DNA of 64,000 nucleotides from Apoderus coryli (Eukaryota > Arthropoda > Insecta > Coleoptera > Attelabidae): NCBI GenBank assembly GCA_911728435.2, contig OU452198.1, forward strand, positions 23,160,001-23,224,000, written 5' to 3'. A program made the translations under genes and the position numbers. Every line of letters begins with the position of its first letter. Positions within the stretch are counted from its first letter, which is position 1. The notes beneath the pieces are model-generated. The model ran no database searches. It was not told where the DNA came from and worked only from the letters and a program-made list of their open reading frames with translations. Shown here in pieces: positions 56,691-64,000 of this stretch.

Positions 56691-57445
56691 CGTATATCAG
56701 TGTCTTTTAAATTTTGTTCTTTATATTTAACATGTGCTTTTAAAGAGTGTCATTGTATATTTATTTGGAAAAATGTAAAAAAACGTTATGTGTGACAGGT
56801 GAACTAAATTAGATTTGTCAATTTTAAGGAATATACCAGTCGCATTTAAGGTATAATAGCTTAATAAAAATGAACGAAAAACGCAATAATTGAGGATACA
56901 GGATATAAAAAATGGCAGAACTGAATCGGTACTTACTTGCATTGATTGCAATAGGTATATTTCTGTTTCTATCACTTTGTTGTTTAATATAACCTTCATT
57001 ACGTATTTGAAGTAGGTAGGTAGCTATTATTAGGTATTCTACCTATGTCTGTGTTTGCAAAAGGTACGATTTCACTGTAATTAGATATTATTGTAGTTTT
57101 GATCATAATATAGGTAGGTAACAGCAACAACGAATGTATTACGTTGTGTAGTAGAAGCACCGTAAATATAAAAATCGTAGTCGTAGTATAGTAGGTAGTT
57201 AGTAGCCTAAAATATAAAATATTATGTAAAATACTTACTGTGCAATGTTTACGAATGTTGTTTACTTACTTCTATTTATAATGGATACCTATTATAGGTG
57301 TATATGTCTACTTATTTAATATCGATATCCATATTTAGTTTCATTGAAAGTTTTTGTGACAAATTAACAGTAATGACAGAACTGAATCGGTACCAAAAGA
57401 CGTCAGGTTACAACAATACATAACAATAACTTATGTCAGATTGAT
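56691..57445. other. AT-rich, no supported gene
   Basis: A 90-codon minus-strand frame (56727-56999) has no family signature and is probably chance. Confidence 0.55.
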
Positions 57446-58208
57446 GGATGTACAAAGTCTCGGAAGATTTTCCAACATTTTTAGTTTACAATTAAAAATG
57501 TAATAAAGGGCCGTACCATACCGTAAAAGTGCACTCGCGTGTTTAGAACAGTGCCTAGTATAAATGAAAATGCTTTTATTGTATTTGTGGATGTTACAAT
57601 AAGGTAAATTTATTGATTTAGTAGTAGCATTTTTTGCAGTTTTGTGTTGTTGTTTTCTTGAATTTTCTCGTAGAAAAAGTTATTCACCTCCTTCTCACAC
57701 TTTAATTCCGTTTGTGCAGAGGTATATAAATGATTAAAATACATAATTTTAATGCATTCAATCAGCTTTGAAAAGTAGCTCTTGCAGTTGTGCAAAAAGG
57801 AAATTTTCTATTATAGGCAGCGCTGCGGTTTCGCCTTCGGCGAAACTGGAGCCTTAGTGGCTCCAAAATGGGTCTTTTTTTTCCAATTTTAGAAAGAAAC
57901 GCGAACATCACCCGTTAGTATATATTAACAAGAAATCCCTTCGGGATTTCCCAGTCGTTGTGTGGTAGTTCTATCTATGAAAAAAGTCATTGAGGGTTAT
58001 AAAAAAAATGAAAAAAAAAAAATAAAAAAAAAATTTCAAGGGAAAATAAATGTGTCAAAAAAAAAATTAAAGAAAAAAAAAATTAAAAAAAAAATTTTGA
58101 AAAAAAAAAATTTAAAAAAAAAAAATTTCAAAAAAAAAAATTTCGAAAAAAAAAATTTAAAAAAAAAAAAATACAAAAAAAATTACAAAAAAATAATTAA
58201 AAAAAAGT
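57446..58208. repeat. Hairpin/A-tract element, copy 3, with leader
   Basis: Three perfect hairpins in 125 bp: GTTTCGCC-TTC-GGCGAAAC (57828-57846), GGAGCC-TTAGT-GGCTCC (57848-57864) and GAAATCCC-TTC-GGGATTTC (57932-57950). Then the conserved leader and about 200 bp of A-tracts. The whole block, including about 380 bp before the hairpins, recurs at 60727-61480. Confidence 0.9.
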
Positions 58209-60255
58209 ATTGCCAGAGCTGAAAATCTGAAAATGTTTCTATCTATTATTGAAAATAAATAGAAACATTTTTGATTACCCCGTAGAAAACCTCTAGGAGC
58301 ATATAGTTTAACTTTAAAAAAACTTGATTTGAAATCTAAAGAAATCAAAAAGTTATTCAAAATATTACTACTTCACCTTAACAAAATAAAGAAATAAATT
58401 TTTGATTCACCTTGTATATAAATTTGAGCTTATAGTTTAACTTTCAAAGAAATCTTGAATTGAAACCCAAAGAAATCAAAATATTATTCAAAATATTACT
58501 ATTTCACCTTAACAAAATAAAGAAATACCTTTTTGATTCACCCTGTATATAAATTTGAGCTTATAGTTTAACTTTTAAAAAAATCTTGATTTGAAATCTA
58601 AAGAAATCAAAAAATTATTCAAAATATTTCACCTTAACAAAATAAAGAAATACATTTTTGATTCACCCTGTATATAAATTTGAGCTTATAGTTTAACTTT
58701 CAAAAAATCTTGATTTGAAATCTAAAGAAATCAAAAAATTATTCAAAATATTTCACCTTAACAAAATAAAGAAATACATTTTTGATTCACCCTGTATATA
58801 AATTTGAGCTTATAGTTTAACTTTTAAAAAAATCTTGATTTGAAATCTAAAGAAATCAAAAAATTATTCAAAATATTTCACCTTAACAAAATAAAGAAAT
58901 ACATTTTTGATTCACCCTGTATATAAATTTAAACCCTATGCTAAAAATTTCTCTTTTAAAGAAAATAAAAAGTCACTTATCGCTGATAAGGTTCTGGCGC
59001 ATGTCTAAAAGTCTTAAAAAAATAGAGAAATACATTTTTGATTCACCCTGTATATAAATTTGAGCTTATAGTTTAACTTTTAAAAAAATCTTGATTTGAA
59101 ATCTAAAGAAATCAAAAAATTATTCAAAATATTTCACCTTAACAAAATAAAGAAATACATTTTTGATTCACCCTGTATATAAAATTAAACCCTATGCTAA
59201 AAATTTCTCTTTTAAAGAAAATAAAAAGTCACTTATCGCTGATAAGGTTCTGGCGCATGTCTAAAAGTCTTAAAAAAATAGAGAAATACATTTTTGATTC
59301 ACCCTGTATATAAATTTGAGCTTATAGTTTAACTTTTAAAAAAATCTTGATTTGAAATCTAAAGAAATCAAAAATTATTCAAAATATTTCACCTTAACAA
59401 AATAAAGAAATACATTTTTGATTCACCCTGTATATAAAATTAAACCCTATCCTAAAAATTTCTCTTTTAAAGAAAATAAAAAGTCACTTATCGCTGATAA
59501 GGTTCTGGCGCATGTCTAAAAGTCTTAAAAAAATAGAGAAATACATTTTTGATTCACCCTGTATATAAATTTGAGCTTATAGTTTAACTTTTAAAAAAAT
59601 CTTGATTTGAAATCTAAAGAAATCAAAAAATTATTCAAAATATTTCACCTTAACAAAATAAAGAAATACATTTTTGATTCACCCTGTATATAAAATTAAA
59701 CCCTATGCTAAAAATTTCTCTTTTAAAGAAAATAAAAAGTCACGTATCGCTGATAAGGTTCTAGCGCATGTCTAAAAGTCTTAAAAAAATAGAGAAATAC
59801 ATTTTTGATTCACCCTGTATATAAATTTGAGCTTATAGTTTAACTTTTAAAAAAATCTTGATTTGAAATCTAAAGAAATCAAAAAATTATTCAAAATATT
59901 TCACCTTAACAAAATAAAGAAATACATTTTTGATTCACCCTGTATATAAAATTAAACCCTATGCTAAAAATTTCTCTTTTAAAGAAAATAAAAAGTCACG
60001 TATCGCTGATAAGGTTCTGGCGCATGTCTAAAAGTCTTAAAAAATAGAGAAATACATTTTTGATTCACCCTGTATATAAATTTGAGCTTATAGTTTAACT
60101 TTTAAAAAAATCTTGATTTGAAATCTAAAGAAATCAAACAATTATTCAAAATATTGCTTTTTTGACGATAGGAAATAAATTTTTGATTCACCCTGTATAT
60201 AAATTTAAAACCTATGCTAAAAATTTCTCTTTTAAAGAAAATAAAGTCACCTATC
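58209..60255. repeat. Satellite with 255-bp higher-order repeat
   Basis: About fifteen occurrences of TTTTTGATTCACCCTGTATA. From about 58780 two subunit types alternate, giving a higher-order unit of 255-256 bp marked by GATAAGGTTCTGGCGCATGT near 58986, 59242, 59497, 59752 (CTAGCG variant) and 60008. Neighbouring units are nearly identical. Confidence 0.9.
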
Positions 60256-60726
60256 GCTGAGGTTATGCAACCGTAAATACCATAATGATGTGTTGGAGGT
60301 TGCATAAGCATAAGATATTAAATAAAGGTCATTGATTGGTTGTAATTATTGAAATTGTAGCCCGTCTGCACATAACTCAACTTCTCCCACTTCACACATA
60401 TAACGGGTTCATTGAACTTTATTGCATTATTATTGAAATTGTAACCTTTCTGGTGGGAATAAATTTTACTACTCTGCCAGATTTAGTTCATGTGAATAGC
60501 AGTAAAATAAAAATAAGTATAAATTATTAGTTTTTTTACATAAAATAATGTTTTAATATTTGTTATATTATTGTGGGAGTTGCGTAAATTAAATTTGTTG
60601 GAAAATTAAGTATCTAATCATATTCCATGTGTAAATATATTGCGTGAAACTATGAGGAATATGTTTATGATGAAAGTGTTCAAATAAAGTGTGGCAACCG
60701 CGATTTTCGCAATTTTTCTAGGTTAT
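60256..60726. other. AT-rich spacer
   Basis: No gene or repeat recognised. Confidence 0.55.
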
Positions 60727-61480
60727 TGATGTACAAAGTCTCGGAGATTTTCCAACATTTTTAGTTTACAATTAAAAATGTAATAAAGGGCCGTATCATA
60801 CCGTAAAAGTGCACTCCCGTATTTAGAACAGTGCCTAGTATAAATCAAAATGCTTTTATTGTATTTGTGGATGTTACAATAAGGTAAATTTATTGATTTA
60901 GTAGTAGCATTTTTTGCAGTTTTGTGGTGTTGTTTTCTTGAATTTCCTCGTAGAAAATCGTATTCACCTCCTTGTCACGCTAAAATATCGTTTCTGCAGA
61001 GGTAAATGAATGATTAAAATACATAATTTTAATGCATTGAATCAGCTTTGATATATAGCCTATGCTATTCTGCAAAAAGGAAATTTTCTATATTGGACAG
61101 CGCTGCAGTTTCGCCTTCGGCGAAACTGGAGCCTTAGTGGCTTTAAATTGGGTCTTTTTTTTCCACTTTTAGACAGAGACGGACTGTACGCTCGTTATTA
61201 TATATTAACAAGAAATCCCTTCGGGATTTCCCAGTCGTTGTGTGGTAGTTTTATCTATGAAAAAAGTCATTGAGGGTTATAAAAAAAAATTAAAAAAAAA
61301 TCAAGAAAAAAAATTTCAAGGAAAAAAATGTTTCTATTAAAAAACAAAGTCAAAAAAAAATTAAAAAAAAAAAAATTTAAAAAAAAAAATTTAAAAAAAA
61401 AATTTTTCAAAAAAAAAATTTCAAAAAAAAAAAATTCATAAACAAAATTCAAAAATTAATTAAAAAAAAGTATTGGCAGA
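60727..61480. repeat. Hairpin/A-tract element, copy 4, with leader
   Basis: Same order as copy 3. Hairpins at 61108-61126 (intact), 61128-61144 (second arm decayed to GGCTTT) and 61212-61230 (intact). Confidence 0.9.
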
Positions 61481-61975
61481 GCTGAAAATCTAAAAATGTT
61501 TCTATTAAAATAAGGAAATACATTTTTGATTCACCCTGTATATATATTTGACCTTATAGTTTAACTTTCACAGAAAACTTAATTTGAAATCTAAAGAAAC
61601 TAAAAAATTATTCAAAATATTACTTTTTTGACGATAGGAAATACATTTTTGATTCACCCTGTATATAAATTTAAAGCCTATGCTAAAAATTTCTCTTTTA
61701 AAGAAAATAAAAAGTCACTTATCGCTGATAAGGTTCTGGCGCATGTCTAAAAGTCTTAAAAAAATAGAGAAATACATTTTTGATTCACCCCGTATATAAA
61801 TTTAAAACCTATGCTAAAAATTTCTCTTTTAAAGAAAATAAAGTCACCTATCGTGTTAAAAAAAATGGTAAAAAAATAGAGAAATACATTTTTGATTCAC
61901 CCTGTATATAAATTTAAAGCCTATGCTAAAAATTTCTCTTTTAAAGAAAATATTCCTTTTTTGTCCCTTATTTTT
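61481..61975. repeat. Satellite array, short
   Basis: Four or five units of the same satellite with CACCCYGTATATAAATTTAA and a TTTCTCTTTTAAAGAAAATA block. Confidence 0.85.
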
Positions 61976-62384
61976 GTTTGGTTGACACTTCTAGTTTCAC
62001 GTCATAAATAAATAGGTTATATTATGGGGCTTGGAGGTTAAAAGTAAACAGTAGTAGTATGCATTGTAATTACTTTTTGAACAAAAACAGACATAAGTAG
62101 GTATTCGGCACCTAGTAATATGTAGGTACCTACAACCTATAGGTTCACCTGAAGTAACGTTGAATTTAGTTTCAAGCAAATCTAAATAATAATAATAGGT
62201 AATAATAATAATGTACCTACCTACCGATGTTGCCCTCATAATAGAAAATTTAATTAGATAGCTTTTCCTCGGTACAGTAGGTATAACTTGAAAAATTGAT
62301 TCAAGTTTGCTCTAAAGTAAGAAATAAAACACTTAGATATTGTTATTGAAATAAATCTAATGTCCATTGAGTAAGAATAGTTTA

Positions 62385-62798
62385 CTCCTCAAGTGCTGGG
62401 CCAAAAGCGAGCACCAGAGATATTGGGAACATATTCCCAAGCAGGAGCATGGGAAGAGGCTTATACCTGGTGCCGCAACAAAACGCACTGAAAAACTGCT
62501 ATCATTAAGCAGGAGTCAGATGCGAATAACTATGGGACTCCTTACTGGGCATTGCGCTCTGAGAGACCACCTAAATAAGATGGGGCTGTACAATGGGGAC
62601 CTGCAATGCAGATTGTGTAATGGGGCAGTTGAAACAGCTTACCATGTAATATGTGAGTGTGTAGTTCTACAACGAAGAAGACACGCTATCTTTGGGCATT
62701 CGCTGATTGCGCCAGCAGATATTGACACCCAACACATAACTGAACTCCAACTCCACAAGTTAGTGGAGGGTACAGGGCTGCTGGATTGGGTGGCATAA
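62385..62798 (+). pseudogene. Non-LTR ORF2 C-terminus with zinc motif
   Basis: About 137 codons from the truncation point to TAA: LLKCWAKSEHQRYWEHIP, RSQMRITMGLLTGHCALRDH, LNKMGLYNG, then CRLCNGAVETAYHVICEC, a CX2CX8HX4C motif, and HKLVEGTGLLDW. This is the region after RNase H in I/LOA/R1-like elements (LTGHxxLxxHLxxxG...C..C...E...H...C). No catalytic domain remains. Confidence 0.8.
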
Positions 62799-62870
62799 TA
62801 TACGGGGATTTTTCACAATAAGCCCATGAGGCTGCAGTGAAACCGGGGACTTAAGTCGTACGGACCCTTT

Positions 62871-62907
<37 letters not shown>
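62385..62907 (+). mobile_element. 5'-truncated non-LTR retrotransposon, poly(A) tail
   Basis: Flanked by AAGAATAGTTTA (62373-62384 and 62908-62919). Copy A near 14295 has the same word once, so the empty site is proven. It ends in about 36 A residues. Only the last part of ORF2 remains. Confidence 0.9.
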
Positions 62908-62911
<4 letters not shown>

Positions 62912-63456
62912 ATAGTTTAAAGTCGATAGGTATTAAATTCTTGTTATGGTTCTTGTAAAGTTTTTATTGAGTTGCTTTTCAGTGGTGGTTAGAGATTCAG
63001 ACGTCTATCTGGTAGTTTGAGGAGTGCCTTCGTATGCTGAAAAGGTGTATATGGTAAGATTTAATTGTGATAATATGTTGTAAATATTTTACCTAGCATG
63101 TAGGTGAAAGATTCACGTCATTCGTAACTGGTAACACATGAACTAAAACCTCTCCTTTTATGAACCCAATGTTTGCATATATGTTGTAAAACTAATGTGG
63201 AAAATGAGCCATGTTATTTATTTTCTTGGTATCGTATTTTGAGTTTTTCCTACAAATAATGGTAAGTTAAGTCGTTGCGGAATGTCAACAAATAATTTCA
63301 TCAAAGTGTACGCTGATAACCCTATTTTATATAATTGTACACTTACGTGCCGGTATATATTCTTTTTCAATTTCCATTCTGTCTTTTACAGTAATATTTT
63401 TGGAAATTATTGTATTTACGTTGTTGTACTATAGACAGTTTAGTAGACCATAATTA

Positions 63457-63545
63457 ATAATAATAATAATAATAAATGACTTTATTGTGAATTGTAAATG
63501 TAACACAAAAGGCGAAGTTGAGACGTGGTCTCCTAGCTTAACCTG
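63457..63545 (-). mobile_element. Tiny non-LTR 3' end with (TTA)n tail
   Basis: Between TAATTA repeats (63451-63456 and 63546-63551). Copy A near 14860 has TAATTA once. On the minus strand it reads ...CACAATAAAGTCATT then (TTA)n, a usual non-LTR tail. 89 bp long. Confidence 0.75.
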
Positions 63546-64000
63546 TAATTATAATGACAGATGGATTTATGTTATAATTTGACACTATGAACATTCTCTA
63601 CTTCTTTGGATTATGGATGTTTATGGTTATGATATGTTGTGCGGATTTTTGCAAAACTATTCAGGTCGGGTGACTGATGACGGAGTATAGCGGCGTTGCC
63701 ATATTATTGCTCGAGATTATGTTTAATCTTCAATCGGTACCAAAAGACGTCATCCTATCCATAGGTTACAACTCAGGCACATATTGTTCGACTCTAACTT
63801 CACACTTTTGTTCTGTAAAAGGAACGTGCGTTTAAAATAGGTGAGTGAAAATTGCTACTCCTCGTTGTTGTGAAATGAGATTTAAAGATTAATACTTGTT
63901 CAATGCAATTTACGTAATTCTTTTTAAAGGATTGTTATTAAAAATATACGAAATTGCATGTCCCATATGCTTTTCTAAGAATATAGTCATGAAAATGGCT

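Larger units (their letters stand above)
61976..64000. repeat. Segmental duplication, copy B
   Basis: Matches 13390-15260. Lacks the 510-bp stretch 13483-13991 and gains a non-LTR insertion at 62385-62907 and a small one at 63457-63545. Confidence 0.85.

Noticed and set aside
56727..56999. 90-codon minus-strand frame
   Set aside because: No recognisable domain; hydrophobic AT-driven composition and not shared with the duplicates.

Overview
The window looks like AT-rich nuclear DNA from an animal, most likely an insect. The evidence is spliced eukaryotic exons, Ty3/Gypsy, Penelope-like, Helitron and non-LTR elements, poly(A)-tailed insertions with target-site duplications, and almost no long host reading frames. 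Runs of TAGGTA/TACCTA recall aphid genomes, but that is only an impression and the species cannot be fixed from the sequence. I see no bacterial genes, rRNA or convincing tRNA.

Layout. (1) 150-11270: a local amplification built from a few modules: a 155-bp putative exon (three copies), a 430-bp module b (five copies), a non-LTR reverse-transcriptase fragment and a short MADF-domain reading frame (two copies). One copy is split by a 3.19-kb solo LTR (6831-10020). (2) 11280-17150: AT-rich DNA with two copies of a hairpin/A-tract element, 'accctgtatat' satellite, and the first copy (13390-15260) of a segmental duplication. (3) 17158-20563, minus strand: a candidate micro-exon gene. Eight internal exons of 27-57 bp, all multiples of three, have good splice sites and stay open from an ATG at 20547. 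Four of the micro-exons lie in a 112-118-bp tandem repeat. This is the most interesting object here. (4) 20700-29040: non-coding repeats, including a near-perfect 1.96-kb tandem duplication and a 399-bp one. (5) 29041-40149, minus strand: a multi-exon Helitron Rep/helicase gene, from an MPRRKK start through HUH and two-tyrosine Rep motifs to a Pif1-like helicase. It is broken by a nonsense codon, two frameshifts and a 5'-truncated Penelope-like element inserted in the last exon with a 12-bp target-site duplication. (6) 40150-43381: repeats and the 3' end of an older Gypsy pol on the minus strand. (7) 43382-53519: a complete, recent Ty3/Gypsy element with 2.5-kb LTRs, gag, pol and a textbook -1 frameshift signal. 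(8) 53524-64000: duplicated AT-rich segments, hairpin/A-tract elements, a 255-bp higher-order satellite, and the second copy of the segmental duplication, carrying two non-LTR insertions whose empty sites survive in copy one.

Functionally, only the Gypsy element looks able to express intact proteins. Gag is made directly, and Gag-Pol would come from -1 slippage at GGGAAAC ahead of a predicted pseudoknot. The Helitron and Penelope-like copies are dead. The micro-exon gene, if real, is the only likely host gene with a full start and splicing pattern. Exon coordinates are by eye from splice consensus and reading frame and need RNA evidence.
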